Source: Chromobacterium subtsugae (GTDB lineage Bacteria > Pseudomonadota > Gammaproteobacteria > Burkholderiales > Chromobacteriaceae). From it: DNA of 64,000 bases. The translations under genes and the position numbers were made by a program. The stretch is taken from NCBI RefSeq assembly GCF_001676875.1, contig NZ_JYKA01000015.1, positions 1 through 64,000 on the forward strand, in the 5' to 3' direction. Shown in pieces: positions 41,383 through 51,864 of the stretch (positions are counted from its first letter, which is position 1; each line of letters starts with the position of its first letter). A model generated the notes under the pieces. It did not search any database and was not told the origin of the DNA. It saw only the letters and a list, made by a program, of their open reading frames with translations.

Positions 41383-41925
41383 ATGAAGCCCTGCCCTCCC
41401 CGCCGGCCGCGCCGCGGCCTGCTGACACTCGCCTTTTGCGCCGCCGCGGCTTCGCACCCGGCCGCGCGCGCCGACTTCCCTTACGCCAAGGACCAGACAT
41501 CCCCGGTGCAGACCGCCACGCAGAACCTGCCGACACAACGCGGCTCCATCGACATCGCCATCAGCCAGGCGCATGTCTACGGCCTGGACACGCCCGGCTC
41601 GCATAGCTATTGCTCGCCATCGATCAAAATCATCAATCACGCGTCGGACACGCTGCGCACGCTGATCCTCGGCATCGAATACCACAAGAACGGCAGCCGC
41701 GAGTCCTCCGGCTCTTCGGTGGTCAATCTGACTTCGCCGCTGGAGCCGGACAATTACAGCACCACCTATTTCAATCCGCTGAATGTCGCCAGTTGCAAGG
41801 ACCTGCAAGGCGCCGTCACTGTGCTGAGCTGCCAGTACGCCTTCAATGGCGATTGCGGGGCCGATGTGCGCGCCATCGGCTTCGGCGCCATCCCGCTGCA
41901 GCGCGCCGCCGGCAAGAAACCATGA
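41383..41925 (+). CDS. secreted hypothetical protein
   Basis: 180 residues from ATG 41383. Basic N-terminus then GLLTLAFCAAAASHPAARADF, a signal peptide cut near ARA-DF. The mature part has four or more cysteines (HSYCSPSIK, ASCKDLQ, LSCQYAF, DCGADV), probably disulfide-linked in the periplasm, and an all-beta feel (IDIAISQAHVYG, IKIINHASDTLRTLILGIEYH). No family recognised. The upstream frame to 41206 is open but overlaps the previous gene. Ribosome binding site is weak. Confidence 0.6.
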   Translation: MKPCPPRRPRRGLLTLAFCAAAASHPAARADFPYAKDQTSPVQTATQNLPTQRGSIDIAISQAHVYGLDTPGSHSYCSPSIKIINHASDTLRTLILGIEYHKNGSRESSGSSVVNLTSPLEPDNYSTTYFNPLNVASCKDLQGAVTVLSCQYAFNGDCGADVRAIGFGAIPLQRAAGKKP

Positions 41926-41934
41926 GGCCACGCC

Positions 41935-42096
41935 ATGATTATTTATTCCTACTTGGGACTATGCCTGGTGGTCGCCTACATGGGCAGACACACCCGGCTG
42001 GGCTTTCTGCGCACCATGCTGTTCTCGATATTCATGACGCCGGTGCTGATGATGATCTATCTGCTGATCGCCTACGCCACCGACGAACGCCGCTGA
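41935..42096 (+). CDS. 53-aa membrane protein
   Basis: ATG 41935 to TGA 42094-42096, 53 residues: MIIYSYLGLCLVVAYMG, then RHTRLGFLRT, then MLFSIFMTPVLMMIYLLIAYA and a charged end. Two membrane helices joined by a short basic loop. It lies between the secreted protein and the ABC exporter genes, so it may be an exporter accessory subunit. Ribosome binding site GAGG-like at 41924-41927. No family known. Confidence 0.55.
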   Translation: MIIYSYLGLCLVVAYMGRHTRLGFLRTMLFSIFMTPVLMMIYLLIAYATDERR

Positions 42097-42129
42097 AACC
42101 CACCACGCCGCCACCCATCGCCTACTGAA

Positions 42130-43758
42130 ATGCTGCTATCCAAATTCCTTTTCCAAAACAGCAAGCTGCCGATGAAACGGCTGGGCGTGATGGCCGCGCT
42201 GGCCAGCGCCTCCAACGCCAGCCTGTTGGCGGTGATCAATCACGCCGCCGAGCACATCAAGGACGTGGACATGCAGTTCTTCCACGTGCTCATCTACGGC
42301 CTGGTGCTGACCCTGTACATCTACAGCCAGCGCTATGTGCTGCTGGCTACCTGCGACGAGGTGGAGGACATCGTCCACCAGATCCGCTGCCGGATGGTGA
42401 AGACCTTGCAGTCGTGCGAGCTGGCCATGCTGGAGCACAGCGGCCACGGCCGCATCTATTCGGCCATCTGCAACGATACCCAGACCCTGTCGCAGGCGGC
42501 CTGCACCATCGTGCTGGGCTTCCAGTCCATCATCCTGATCGTGTTCGCGTCGCTGTACATTGCCTGGCTGTCCCTGATGTCGCTGCTGCTGATCATTGCG
42601 GTGATGGCGATCGCCACCCTGATCTACTGGGCCAAGATGAAATCGGTGCATGCGATGCTGTACCAGGCCAACGAACAGGAAAGCCGGCTGCACGACCAGA
42701 TCGGCAGCCTGCTCAGCGGCTTCAAGGAGGTCAAGCTGTCCAGCCGCCGCGCCGAGGCGCTGATAGACGATGTCGAAACCACGTCGGAAATCACCGCCCA
42801 GTTGCGCAAGGTGGCGCAGCGCGGCATCTCCATCAACTTCATGTTCGCCCAGATCGCGCTGTTCCTGGTGCTGGGCAGCATGGTGTTCGTGCTGCCGGTG
42901 TTTTCGCCGGCCTATACCGACACGGTGATGAAAACGCTGACCGCGGTGCTGTTCCTGGTGGGGCCGATCTCCGGCATCATCGCCGCCATTCCGCAGATCG
43001 CCACTGCAACAGCCGCGGTGGAAAACCTGCAGGAGCTGGAGCGCGCGCTGGCCAGCCATGCCCAGGCCGCGCAAACCGCGGCCGACGAAGCGGCCGCCTT
43101 CCGCAGCCTGGAATTGAAGAACATCCATTTCCGCCATGAACGCAGCGATGGCCAGGGCTTCGCCATCGGCCCGATCAATCTATCCATCCAGGCCGGCGAA
43201 ATCATTTTCATCACCGGCGGCAACGGCTCCGGCAAATCCACGCTGATCAAGCTGCTCACCGCGCTGTACCCGCCCTCTGGCGGCTCGCTGCTGCTGAACG
43301 GCCGCGCGGTGGCGGCGGAGCGGGCGCAGGCCTACCGCAACCACATCTGCGCGGTTTTCTCCGATTTTCACCTGTTCGACAAGCTATACGGGCTGGAGGA
43401 CTGGAACCGGGACGAGGCGGAGCGGCTGCTGGAGGAGATGGAAATCGCCGACAAGGCCGAAATGGGGGAATACGGCTTCAACACCATCGACCTCTCCACC
43501 GGCCAACGCAAGCGCCTGGCGCTGATCGCGGCGATGCTGGAACACAAGCCCTTGTGCGTGCTCGACGAATGGGCGGCCGACCAAGACCCTCATTTCCGGC
43601 GCAAATTCTACGAAACGCTGGTTCCCAGCCTACGCGAACGGGGCCTGACCCTGATCGCCGTCACCCACGACGACCGCTACTTCCATCTGGCCGACCGCCG
43701 GCTGCACATGGAAGATGGCCGCCTGTACGAACTTGGCGAGGAAAGCCACCATGCCTGA
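42130..43758 (+). CDS. SyrD/PvdE-type ABC exporter for a peptide or small-molecule product
   Basis: 542 residues. Six-helix membrane domain (1-320) then one ATPase domain: Walker A GGNGSGKST around residue 363, signature LSTGQRKRLAL, Walker B LCVLDEWAADQDP around 475, then the switch His in VTHDD. DEWAADQDP in place of DEPTSxLD is the hallmark of the cyclic-peptide/siderophore exporters SyrD and PvdE. They move nonribosomal peptides or their precursors across the inner membrane, so this gene marks the region as a natural-product locus. Confidence 0.9.
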   Translation: MLLSKFLFQNSKLPMKRLGVMAALASASNASLLAVINHAAEHIKDVDMQFFHVLIYGLVLTLYIYSQRYVLLATCDEVEDIVHQIRCRMVKTLQSCELAMLEHSGHGRIYSAICNDTQTLSQAACTIVLGFQSIILIVFASLYIAWLSLMSLLLIIAVMAIATLIYWAKMKSVHAMLYQANEQESRLHDQIGSLLSGFKEVKLSSRRAEALIDDVETTSEITAQLRKVAQRGISINFMFAQIALFLVLGSMVFVLPVFSPAYTDTVMKTLTAVLFLVGPISGIIAAIPQIATATAAVENLQELERALASHAQAAQTAADEAAAFRSLELKNIHFRHERSDGQGFAIGPINLSIQAGEIIFITGGNGSGKSTLIKLLTALYPPSGGSLLLNGRAVAAERAQAYRNHICAVFSDFHLFDKLYGLEDWNRDEAERLLEEMEIADKAEMGEYGFNTIDLSTGQRKRLALIAAMLEHKPLCVLDEWAADQDPHFRRKFYETLVPSLRERGLTLIAVTHDDRYFHLADRRLHMEDGRLYELGEESHHA

Positions 43759-44692
43759 TGCCGCAGCCAGCGCCGTTCCGCGCCCGCCGCTCCGCCGTTT
43801 CGAAGCCTGGCTCCGAGAGCTGACCATTCCCCTCACGGTCGCCTTCGCCATTTTCATCTTCCTGCTGCCGCTGATGATCTACACCATCCGTCCCGGCCAA
43901 CTGGGCGTGCAATGGAAACGCTTCCAGGGCGGCACCCAGCTTGATCACATCTATGGCGAAGGCACCCACATCATCCTGCCATGGGACCACATCTACATCT
44001 ACGACGCCCGACTGCAGCGCGTGGAACGCGAGTTCGACGTGCTGTCGTCGGATGGCCTGACGATGAAGGTCAGCATGGCCTGGCGCTTCCGCGTCAATCC
44101 GTCCAACCTGCCCTACCTGCACCGCTACGCCGGCGAGAACTACGCCGAAACCTTGATCGCGCCCAGCGTCGGCGCCCGCACCCGCGATGTGATCGCCTAT
44201 TACCGGCCGGAACAGGTCTACACCCAGTCGCGGCTCACCATCCAGCAACAAATACTGTCCTCGGTGCGTTACGACCTGATCAACAACTTCAACCCCGACG
44301 GCCGCAAGGGCTTGAAATGGGTGGAAATCGAGGACGTGCTGATCAAGGGCGTCACGCTGCCGCGGGGCGTGCAGGACGCCATCATCAAGAAAAACGCCGC
44401 CTACCAGGAAATGCAGACCTACAACTTCCTGCTGAGCAAGGAGGAAAAAGAGGCCGAACGCAAACGGATAGAAGCCACCGGCATCCGCCATTTCCAGGAA
44501 ATCGTCAGCAACGGCATGAGCGACAGCTATCTGCGCTGGCGCGGCATCGAAGCCACCGTCCAGCTGGCCAAGTCCGACAATGCCAAGGTGGTGGTGATAG
44601 GCGCCGGCGCCAACGGCCTGCCGCTGATCATGAACATGGATGACAAGAAGGCGGAGGCGAGCAAGCCGAAGGCGCGGCCGCGCAAACCATGA
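43751..44692 (+). CDS. SPFH/prohibitin-domain membrane protein
   Basis: 313 residues from ATG 43751, overlapping the exporter stop by 8 bases. One N-terminal membrane helix (LTVAFAIFIFLLPLMIYTI), then the SPFH domain (IRPGQLGVQWKRFQGG, GEGTHIILPWDHIYIYDARLQ, SDGLTMKVSMAWRFRV), a charged coiled-coil (LSKEEKEAERKRIEATGI) and a basic tail. Stomatin/prohibitin-like proteins form membrane rings that organise other proteins. Coupled translation suggests it scaffolds the exporter. Confidence 0.82.
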   Translation: MPDAAASAVPRPPLRRFEAWLRELTIPLTVAFAIFIFLLPLMIYTIRPGQLGVQWKRFQGGTQLDHIYGEGTHIILPWDHIYIYDARLQRVEREFDVLSSDGLTMKVSMAWRFRVNPSNLPYLHRYAGENYAETLIAPSVGARTRDVIAYYRPEQVYTQSRLTIQQQILSSVRYDLINNFNPDGRKGLKWVEIEDVLIKGVTLPRGVQDAIIKKNAAYQEMQTYNFLLSKEEKEAERKRIEATGIRHFQEIVSNGMSDSYLRWRGIEATVQLAKSDNAKVVVIGAGANGLPLIMNMDDKKAEASKPKARPRKP

Positions 44693-45908
44693 GCGTCATC
44701 CGCTCCAGCAGCGCCTGGGCGCGCTCCCGGCCCACGCTGGCGTCGTTGTAAATCAGATCCAGCGCCCAGCGCTCGCCGAACTGCGTCGCCATCAGCTCGG
44801 TATCGGCCCCGGCCCAGTTAAGCGCGGCGCCCAGGTCGGGCCGCCATTGCGCCGCCATGCCTGGATACGCGTAATCCAGCTGGAAGTGCGGCCGCGGGTT
44901 GAACTGATGGCGCGCCGGCCAATGGCACAGGCCCAGCGCGCCATGGCTGGCGAACAAGTCAGGGCGCAAACTGCGCAGCAGGTGCAGCACCGGCAGCGAG
45001 CGCGCCTCGCAGTCGCGCACCGCCTGCCTGGCCGCGTCGCTGGCCGCGGTCAGGCCATCCCCCGGACGCAGCGGCAGCGGAATCGGCAAGGCGTTGGAGA
45101 ACAAGCCCAGGGTATTGCGCTGAGCCAGCGCGCGGTTGCCCATGCTGAGATTGACCACCAGCGGCTGGCTGAGCGCCATCTCGCGCAGCGCCAGCGCATA
45201 AGCCGCCAGCAACATGCTCCTCACCGCCTCCGCCCTCATCCCCGCGCCCACCCCGGGCGGCAGCTCGCGATGCACCCATCCCGCCGGCCGCGCCAGCCCT
45301 GGCGGCGGCTCGACCGCGTCCATCACGGCGGACAACGCGTCGCGCCACCATGCCAGTCTCTGCGCGCCGACTGCGCCGCCAAGCAAACGCTCTTCCTCCT
45401 CCAGCGCCTCCCGCACCGGCCGCCCCGCGGGAACGGCAGGCGCCGGGCAGCCCGCCAGCCGCGCGCCGTACTCCCTGAGCAGCTGCTGCAGGAATAAATG
45501 CACCGACCAACCGTCCAGCAGCGCGTGGTGGAAAGTCAGGATCATGGCGCTATTCCCGCCCTCCGTGTCCACCAGCGTGAAGCGGCACAGCGGCGGCGTC
45601 GCCAGGTCGAACGGCTCGGCATTGTCGCGCGCCGCCAACCGGCGCAAGCCCGCCTCCCAATCCGCCGCCGCCAAGCTTTCATGCCGGCAGGCCGGCTCGC
45701 CCGGCTCGCCCAGCCGCGCCGCCGCCTCTTCGCCGTCGCGGACGAAGCCCAGGCGGAATACATCGTGCCTGGCCAAAACCTGCCGCAGCGCCGCGCGCCA
45801 TAATCCAGGCGCCGCCGGCCCCTGCATCAGCGCGGTGATGGTGATGTGCAGGTGTATCCCCTGCCAGGACGAACGGATGAAAAACTCCTGATTGGATTTG
45901 ACCCGCAT
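44628..45908 (-). CDS. stand-alone NRPS-type condensation domain protein
   Basis: 426 residues from ATG 45908, preceded by GAGGAAAC; the frame to 45935 is rejected. The catalytic HHxxxDG is at H127-G133 (FHHALLDGWS). Other condensation-domain marks: RHDVFRLGF (first block), WRDAL, NLSMGNR, LGLFSNALPIPL and a final QFGERWALDLIYND. No adenylation or carrier domain is attached. It could join acyl and amino parts of the cluster product, using a free, CoA-linked or tRNA-linked substrate. Its last 65 bases overlap the 3' end of the SPFH gene on the other strand. Confidence 0.85.
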   Translation of the reverse strand: MRVKSNQEFFIRSSWQGIHLHITITALMQGPAAPGLWRAALRQVLARHDVFRLGFVRDGEEAAARLGEPGEPACRHESLAAADWEAGLRRLAARDNAEPFDLATPPLCRFTLVDTEGGNSAMILTFHHALLDGWSVHLFLQQLLREYGARLAGCPAPAVPAGRPVREALEEEERLLGGAVGAQRLAWWRDALSAVMDAVEPPPGLARPAGWVHRELPPGVGAGMRAEAVRSMLLAAYALALREMALSQPLVVNLSMGNRALAQRNTLGLFSNALPIPLPLRPGDGLTAASDAARQAVRDCEARSLPVLHLLRSLRPDLFASHGALGLCHWPARHQFNPRPHFQLDYAYPGMAAQWRPDLGAALNWAGADTELMATQFGERWALDLIYNDASVGRERAQALLERMTLMVCAAAPSACSPPPSCHPCS

Positions 45909-45954
45909 GTTTCCTCGCAAGAAACAGGCCGCCACCGCGGCCTGGAGATGAAAA

Positions 45955-46371
45955 TCAATGGGCGCGCCGAGAGTCTCCGGCGCTTACGCTGAAGGATACT
46001 TGCCGCGCATCCAGCGGTTGGTGATTGGGCGCGGCCAGCTCCAGGTGGATCTGATGCGGCCCCGGCGGCAAGCCCACCAGCACCAGCGGATCGGGCGTGG
46101 CATGCACCCAATGCCAGGCCGCCCCGTCCAGATACACGTGCAGGTGGCCGACTCCCCGCAGCGCTGCGGGAACCGGCTCCCCGGCAGGCGCGTAGCGCGG
46201 CGCCAGCCGGATCTGTTCGGCGTGGAAGCGGACAATCAGCGCATTGCCCACCGCCTGGCCATCGACGGGAGACTCGATCACCAGTTTCGGCGCCGGCGCA
46301 TCCGCGGCCTGAGCCGGCGCGCAGCAGGCCAAAGCCAGCAAGGCCAACCATCCCGATAGTCTATTGGTCAT
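45955..46371 (-). CDS. exported DUF6130-like protein
   Basis: 138 residues started at ATG 46371, which has AGGA at good distance; the ATG two codons earlier is too close. Signal peptide LSGWLALLALACCAPAQA. The mature part is an Ig-like beta sandwich: PKLVIESPVDGQAVGNALIVRFHAEQ, GVGHLHVYLDG and LPPGPHQIHLELA. This resembles the DUF6130 or copper-resistance-like beta-sandwich proteins; no metal motif is certain. It is 46 bases upstream of the condensation-domain gene on the same strand and is likely in the same transcript. Confidence 0.65.
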   Translation of the reverse strand: MTNRLSGWLALLALACCAPAQAADAPAPKLVIESPVDGQAVGNALIVRFHAEQIRLAPRYAPAGEPVPAALRGVGHLHVYLDGAAWHWVHATPDPLVLVGLPPGPHQIHLELAAPNHQPLDARQVSFSVSAGDSRRAH

Positions 46372-46494
46372 CCCCATTCCTCATCGCTTGGGCTTCCGCC
46401 GCCGTCATCGTGAGCGCGCAGCCTGGCGGCCCGCCGGAACGCCATTGTCATTATGGTTGGCCACACCCATAGCGCAAGCGCTTCACGCGCGCGC

Positions 46495-46522
46495 AAAAAA
46501 AAACGGAAGCCGCAGCTTCCGT
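46495..46522 (-). terminator. terminator of purL
   Basis: CGGAAGC-CGCA-GCTTCCG hairpin at 46505-46522 with ten A's at 46495-46504, a long U run on the minus strand. Confidence 0.85.
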
Positions 46523-46552
46523 TTGCCTTGCCTGCGCGCAAGCGCGCCCCGA

Positions 46553-49500
46553 TCAGCCCACCCAGCGGCGCGCCGAGGCGAACATGCGGAACCAGGCGCC
46601 GTTTTCGCCCCAATCCGCCGGATGCCAGCTGTTCTGCACGGTGCGGAACACCCGCTCCGGGTGCGGCATCATGATGGTGAAGCGGCCATCCGGCGTGGTG
46701 ACGCCGGTGATGCCCGCCGGCGAGCCGTTGGGGTTGAGCGGATACGTTTCGGTGGCGCGACCGTCGAAGTCGATGTAGCGCAGCGCGGTCAGCGCCTGCT
46801 CCTGGCTGCCCGGCGCGAACACCGCGCGGCCTTCGCCGTGGCTCACCACCACCGGCAGACGGCTGCCCACCATGTCTGCGAGGAAGATCGACGGCGAAGC
46901 GGTGACTTCCACCATCGCGAAGCGCGCCTCGAACTGCTCCGACGCGTTGCGGCGGAACTTCGGCCAATACTCGGCGCCCGGGATGATGGACGACAGGTTG
47001 GACATCATCTGGCAGCCGTTGCACACGCCCAGCGCAAAGGTATCCTCGCGGCCGAAGAAGGCCTCGAACTGTTCGCGGGCGCGCGGATTGAACAGGATGC
47101 TCTTCGCCCAGCCTTCGCCGGCGCCCAGCACGTCGCCGTAGCTGAAGCCGCCGCAGGCGGCCAGGCCCTTGAAGTCGGCCAGCGAGACGCGGCCGGCGAT
47201 GATGTCGCTCATGTGCACGTCCACCGCCTCGAAGCCGGCGCGGTCGAACGCCGCCGCCATCTCCAGCTGGCCGTTGACGCCCTGCTCGCGCAGGACGGCC
47301 ATGCGCGGCCGCGCGCCGGCGGCGATGAACGGCGCCGACGGATCGCCATGCACGTCGAAGCTCAGCTGGGCGAACAAGCCGCGCGGCTTGGCGTGGCTGC
47401 GCAGCAGCTGCTCGCTGTCGGCGCAGGCCGGATTGTCGCGCAGGCGCTGCATGCGGGCGCTGGTTTCCGACCAGGCGCAGAACAGCTCGCTGCGGCTTTC
47501 GCTGAACAGGTCCTTGCCCTTGTGCTTGATCACCAGCCGGTCGTAGCCGTTGACGCGGCCCAGCACGAACAGCTCGCGGCCGATGCCGGCCTTCATGAAG
47601 CGCGAGATCACTTCCGGGGTGTCGCCCTTGCGCACCTGCAGCACCGCGCCCAGTTCCTCGTTGAACAGCACGCGCATGATGCGGCCGTGGGTGGCGGCCT
47701 CCAGCGATGGCTGCACGTAGTCGTCGATGATGCGCTGGGTATTCTGGCGCTCGATCACCAGCTCCTGCAGATCGACGCTGATGCCGACATGGCTGGCGAA
47801 CATCATTTCCGCCAGCGTGGCGAACAGGCCGCCGTCGGAGCGGTCGTGGTAAGCCAGGAGCTTGTCGTCGCGCAGCAGCGACTGCACGGTGTTGAAGAAG
47901 GCGGCCAGCTGTTGCGGACTTTCCACATCGGGCGAGCGGCCCTTCATGTCCTTCCACACCTGGCCGTAGATCGAGCCGCCCAGGCGGCAGCGGCCGTAGC
48001 CCAGGTCGATCAGGATCAGGTCGCTGTCCTTGACGTCCTGCAGCACCGGGGTGACGGTCTTGCGCACATCCTCGACCGGCGAGAAAGCGGAAATCACCAC
48101 CGACATCGGCGCGGTGACGGCCTTCTGCTCGCCGCCATCCTGCCAAACCGTCTTCATCGACAGCGAGTCCTTGCCCACCGGAATGCTGACGCCCAGGCTC
48201 TGGCTCAGCTCGGACACCGCCTCCACCGTGCGGTATAGGCGCACGTCCTCGCCGGGGTGGCCCGCCGGCGCCATCCAGTTGGCGGACAGCTTGACGTTGC
48301 CCAGGTGGCCGACGAAGGCGGCGGCGATATTGGTCAGCGCCTCGCCTATCGCCATGCGGCCGGAGGCCGGCGCGCTGAACAGCGCGGCCGGGGTGCGCTC
48401 GCCCATCGCCATCGCTTCGCCGCGATAGGTGTTGAAGCCCATGGTGGTGACGGCCACGTCGGCCACCGGCACCTGCCAGCGGCCCACCATCTGGTCGCGC
48501 GCCGTCATGCCGCCGACGCTGCGGTCGCCGATGGTGATCAGGAAGGACTTGTCGGCCACGGTGGGGTGGCGCAGCACGCGGTAGGCGGTTTCGCGCAGCG
48601 GGTATTTGGACGCGTCGAACACCTGGTAGTCAGGCTCCACCGTCTTCACATCGCGGGTCATGCGCGGCGGCTTGCCCAGCAGCACTTCCAGCGGCATGTC
48701 CACCGGGTTGTTGTCGAAATGGTCGTCGCGCACCTGCAGATGGCCGTCGTCGGTGGCCGTGCCCAGCACCGCGAACGGGCAGCGCTCGCGCTCGCACAGC
48801 GCGCTGAAGCGCTCCAGGTCCTGCGGCAGCACCGCCATCACGTAGCGCTCCTGCGCCTCGTTGGACCAGATCTGCATCGGCGTCATGCCCTTTTCTTCCA
48901 GGTGCACCTTGCGCAGATGGAAGACCGCGCCGCGGCCGGCGTCGTTGACCAGCTCCGGGAAGGCGTTGGACAGCCCGCCGGCGCCGACGTCATGGATGGA
49001 GACGATGGGGTTGGCTTCGCCCAGCTGCCAGCAGCGGTCGATGACTTCCTGGCAGCGGCGCTCGATTTCCGGGTTGCCGCGCTGCACCGAGTCGAAGTCC
49101 AGGTTTTCGCTGTTGGCCCCGGTGTCCATCGACGAGGCGGCGCCGCCCCCCAGGCCGATCAGCAGGCCGGGGCCGCCCAGTTGGATCAGCAGCGCGCCTT
49201 CCGGGATTTCGTTCTTGTGGATCTGCTGCTGCTGGATGTTGCCCAGGCCGCCCGCCAGCATGATGGGCTTGTGGTAGCCGCGCATCTCGCCGTGCACTTC
49301 CTCTTCGAAGGTGCGGAAGTAGCCGGTGAGGTTGGGACGGCCGAACTCGTTGTTGAACGCCGCGCCGCCTATCGGACCTTCCAGCATGATCTGCAGCGCC
49401 GAGGCGATGCGGCCCGGCTTGCCGTACTCGGCCTGGCCGTCGCGGTATTGCTCCCACGGCTGCTTGAAGCCCGGGATGTTCAGGTTGGACACCGAGAAGC

Positions 49501-50512
49501 CGGTGAGGCCGGCCTTGGGACGCGAACCGCGACCGGTGGCGCCTTCGTCGCGGATCTCGCCGCCGTTGCCGGTGGAGGCGCCGGCGAAAGGCGAAATGGC
49601 GGTCGGGTGGTTATGCGTCTCCACCTTCATCAGGATGTCGGTGGGCTCGCTGTTGTATCCGTAGCGGTGGCTGCCGGGCTGCGGGTAGAAGCGCTCGATG
49701 AAAGCGCCCTCTATCACCGAGGCATTGTCCTTGTAGGCCACCAGCGTGCCTTGCGGATGGGCGTCGTGGGTATCGCGGATCATGCGGAACAGCGACTTGC
49801 CCTGCTCGACGCCGTCGATGACGAATTGCGCGTTGAAGATCTTGTGGCGGCAGTGCTCGGAGTTGGCCTGCGCGAACATCATCAGTTCGACGTCGCTGGG
49901 ATTGCGTCCCAGCTTGACGAAGTTTTCCACCAAGTAGTCGACTTCGTCTTCGGACAACGCGAGGCCCAGCTTGGCGTTGGCGGCCGCCAGCGCCTCGCGG
50001 CCGCCGGCCAGCACGTCGACGCGGTCCATCGGCTGCGGGTCGATATGGACGAACAGTTTCTCCACCTCGTCGAACGAGGCCAGCACCGTTTCGGTCATCC
50101 TATCGTGCAAGAGGCCCGCCAGAATGTGGCGAGCCTCTTTACTTAAAGATTTATCGGCGGACTTGATTCGGAAAGCCGTGCCGCGTTCGATCCTGCGGAT
50201 TCTTGGCAATCCGCAGTGCCGGGCGATGTCGGTGGCCTTGGACGCCCACGGCGACAAGGTGCCGATGCGCGGCGTCACCAGGAACAGTTCGCCTTCCGGC
50301 TCGGCGCTGAGCGGCGGCTCGCCGTAGCTGAGCAATTGGCCCAGCACGCCCACCTCTTCCAGCGTCAGCTCGCTGTCGCTTTCCGCAAAATGCCAATACT
50401 CGGCCATCAGGACCAGATCCTTCAAACCGGCATCGGCAGCTGCCGCCTGCAGTTTTTCGAGACGAAACGGTGACAGGGCAACGCCACCGCGCAGCTTGGT
50501 AATGTAAGACAT
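46553..50512 (-). CDS. purL: phosphoribosylformylglycinamidine synthase
   Basis: 1319 residues from ATG 50512; the 49-residue longer frame is rejected as the family starts MSYITKLRG. Single-chain large PurL: N-terminal PurS-like domain, two AIRS-like halves ([43 protein letters not shown]) and a C-terminal glutamine amidotransferase with the nucleophile in [11 protein letters not shown] and GEGRAVF. It converts FGAR to FGAM with ATP and glutamine in purine synthesis. Length and domains match E. coli PurL. Single-gene unit with a strong terminator. Confidence 0.98.
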   Translation of the reverse strand: MSYITKLRGGVALSPFRLEKLQAAAADAGLKDLVLMAEYWHFAESDSELTLEEVGVLGQLLSYGEPPLSAEPEGELFLVTPRIGTLSPWASKATDIARHCGLPRIRRIERGTAFRIKSADKSLSKEARHILAGLLHDRMTETVLASFDEVEKLFVHIDPQPMDRVDVLAGGREALAAANAKLGLALSEDEVDYLVENFVKLGRNPSDVELMMFAQANSEHCRHKIFNAQFVIDGVEQGKSLFRMIRDTHDAHPQGTLVAYKDNASVIEGAFIERFYPQPGSHRYGYNSEPTDILMKVETHNHPTAISPFAGASTGNGGEIRDEGATGRGSRPKAGLTGFSVSNLNIPGFKQPWEQYRDGQAEYGKPGRIASALQIMLEGPIGGAAFNNEFGRPNLTGYFRTFEEEVHGEMRGYHKPIMLAGGLGNIQQQQIHKNEIPEGALLIQLGGPGLLIGLGGGAASSMDTGANSENLDFDSVQRGNPEIERRCQEVIDRCWQLGEANPIVSIHDVGAGGLSNAFPELVNDAGRGAVFHLRKVHLEEKGMTPMQIWSNEAQERYVMAVLPQDLERFSALCERERCPFAVLGTATDDGHLQVRDDHFDNNPVDMPLEVLLGKPPRMTRDVKTVEPDYQVFDASKYPLRETAYRVLRHPTVADKSFLITIGDRSVGGMTARDQMVGRWQVPVADVAVTTMGFNTYRGEAMAMGERTPAALFSAPASGRMAIGEALTNIAAAFVGHLGNVKLSANWMAPAGHPGEDVRLYRTVEAVSELSQSLGVSIPVGKDSLSMKTVWQDGGEQKAVTAPMSVVISAFSPVEDVRKTVTPVLQDVKDSDLILIDLGYGRCRLGGSIYGQVWKDMKGRSPDVESPQQLAAFFNTVQSLLRDDKLLAYHDRSDGGLFATLAEMMFASHVGISVDLQELVIERQNTQRIIDDYVQPSLEAATHGRIMRVLFNEELGAVLQVRKGDTPEVISRFMKAGIGRELFVLGRVNGYDRLVIKHKGKDLFSESRSELFCAWSETSARMQRLRDNPACADSEQLLRSHAKPRGLFAQLSFDVHGDPSAPFIAAGARPRMAVLREQGVNGQLEMAAAFDRAGFEAVDVHMSDIIAGRVSLADFKGLAACGGFSYGDVLGAGEGWAKSILFNPRAREQFEAFFGREDTFALGVCNGCQMMSNLSSIIPGAEYWPKFRRNASEQFEARFAMVEVTASPSIFLADMVGSRLPVVVSHGEGRAVFAPGSQEQALTALRYIDFDGRATETYPLNPNGSPAGITGVTTPDGRFTIMMPHPERVFRTVQNSWHPADWGENGAWFRMFASARRWVG

Positions 50513-50550
50513 TAGACACCCGCGACAAGTACCAGGAAAGGGCGTCATAA

Positions 50551-50997
<447 letters not shown>

Positions 50998-51015
50998 GCG
51001 CCGGCCACGGCCAAA

Positions 51016-51049
51016 GAAAAAGCCGCCCCGGCGCGGGAGCGGCTTTTTT
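51016..51049. terminator. bidirectional terminator between P-II and bamD
   Basis: AGCCGC (51021-51026) pairs with GCGGCT (51039-51044), flanked by A's on the left and a T6 run on the right. It serves glnB (plus) and bamD (minus), which converge here. Confidence 0.75.
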
Positions 51050-51072
51050 CGCGCGCGGCGATCAGCCCGCGC

Positions 51073-51864
51073 TTACTTCCACAGCTTCCACCACGGCATT
51101 TCCTCGACCGTCCACGGCTTGGCCAGGTACTGGCTCTTCGGATAGTTGAGCGCCAGCACGCGGCGGGCGTCGTCGCGCAGCTGCGGCAGCTGCAGCTTGT
51201 CGTAGGCGGCCACCATGATGGCCAGCGCCTCTTCCGGATACTTGGTGTTGGCGTAATCCTTCACCACGCCCTGCGCGCGGTTGGCGGCGGCCAGGTAGGC
51301 GCCGCGCTTCATGTAGTAGCGCGCCACGTGCATCTCGTTGCCGCCCAGCGCGTCCACCAGCTTGATCATCTTGGCGCTGGCGTCGGCGGTATAGGTGCTA
51401 TTGGGAAAGCGGGTGGTCAATTCGCGGAACGCGGCGAAAGCTTCGCGCGCCGCGCGCGGGTCGCGCTCGCTCATGTCCTGGCCGGCCCATTTGGCGAGCA
51501 GGCCGGAATCGTCATTGAAATACACCAAACCCTTCAGATAATAGATGTAATCCAGATTGGGGTGGGTCGGGTGCAGCTTGATGAAACGGTCGGCCGCGGC
51601 GATGGCCTGTTCCGGCTCTCCATCCTTGTAATGGGTGTAGGCCAGGTCCATTTGCGCCTGCTGCGCATAGCGTCCGTAAGGGAAGCGCGACTCAAGCGTT
51701 TCGTAGAGCTTGACAGCGCGGGTATAATTGCCGCTGTTCAACTCGTCGTGAGCTTCCGAATACAGCTTCTCCACGGTCCAGCCGCGCGTTTCGTCGTAGG
51801 TTTCCGTGGTTGCACATCCGGCAAGCCCCATCACCAACATTGCTGCAACAACGTATCTTTTCAT
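51073..51864 (-). CDS. bamD: outer-membrane assembly lipoprotein
   Basis: 263 residues. Lipobox LAGC (Cys17) and TPR-like repeats: [47 protein letters not shown], then [32 protein letters not shown] and [19 protein letters not shown]. BamD is the essential lipoprotein partner of BamA in inserting outer-membrane proteins. Its start codon shares two bases with the start codon of rluD on the other strand. Confidence 0.96.
   Translation of the reverse strand: MKRYVVAAMLVMGLAGCATTETYDETRGWTVEKLYSEAHDELNSGNYTRAVKLYETLESRFPYGRYAQQAQMDLAYTHYKDGEPEQAIAAADRFIKLHPTHPNLDYIYYLKGLVYFNDDSGLLAKWAGQDMSERDPRAAREAFAAFRELTTRFPNSTYTADASAKMIKLVDALGGNEMHVARYYMKRGAYLAAANRAQGVVKDYANTKYPEEALAIMVAAYDKLQLPQLRDDARRVLALNYPKSQYLAKPWTVEEMPWWKLWK

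Noticed and set aside
46364..50146. Long plus-strand open frames opposite purL
   Set aside because: Antisense of a well-supported purine gene; composition is His/Arg/Gln-rich and no motif is present.
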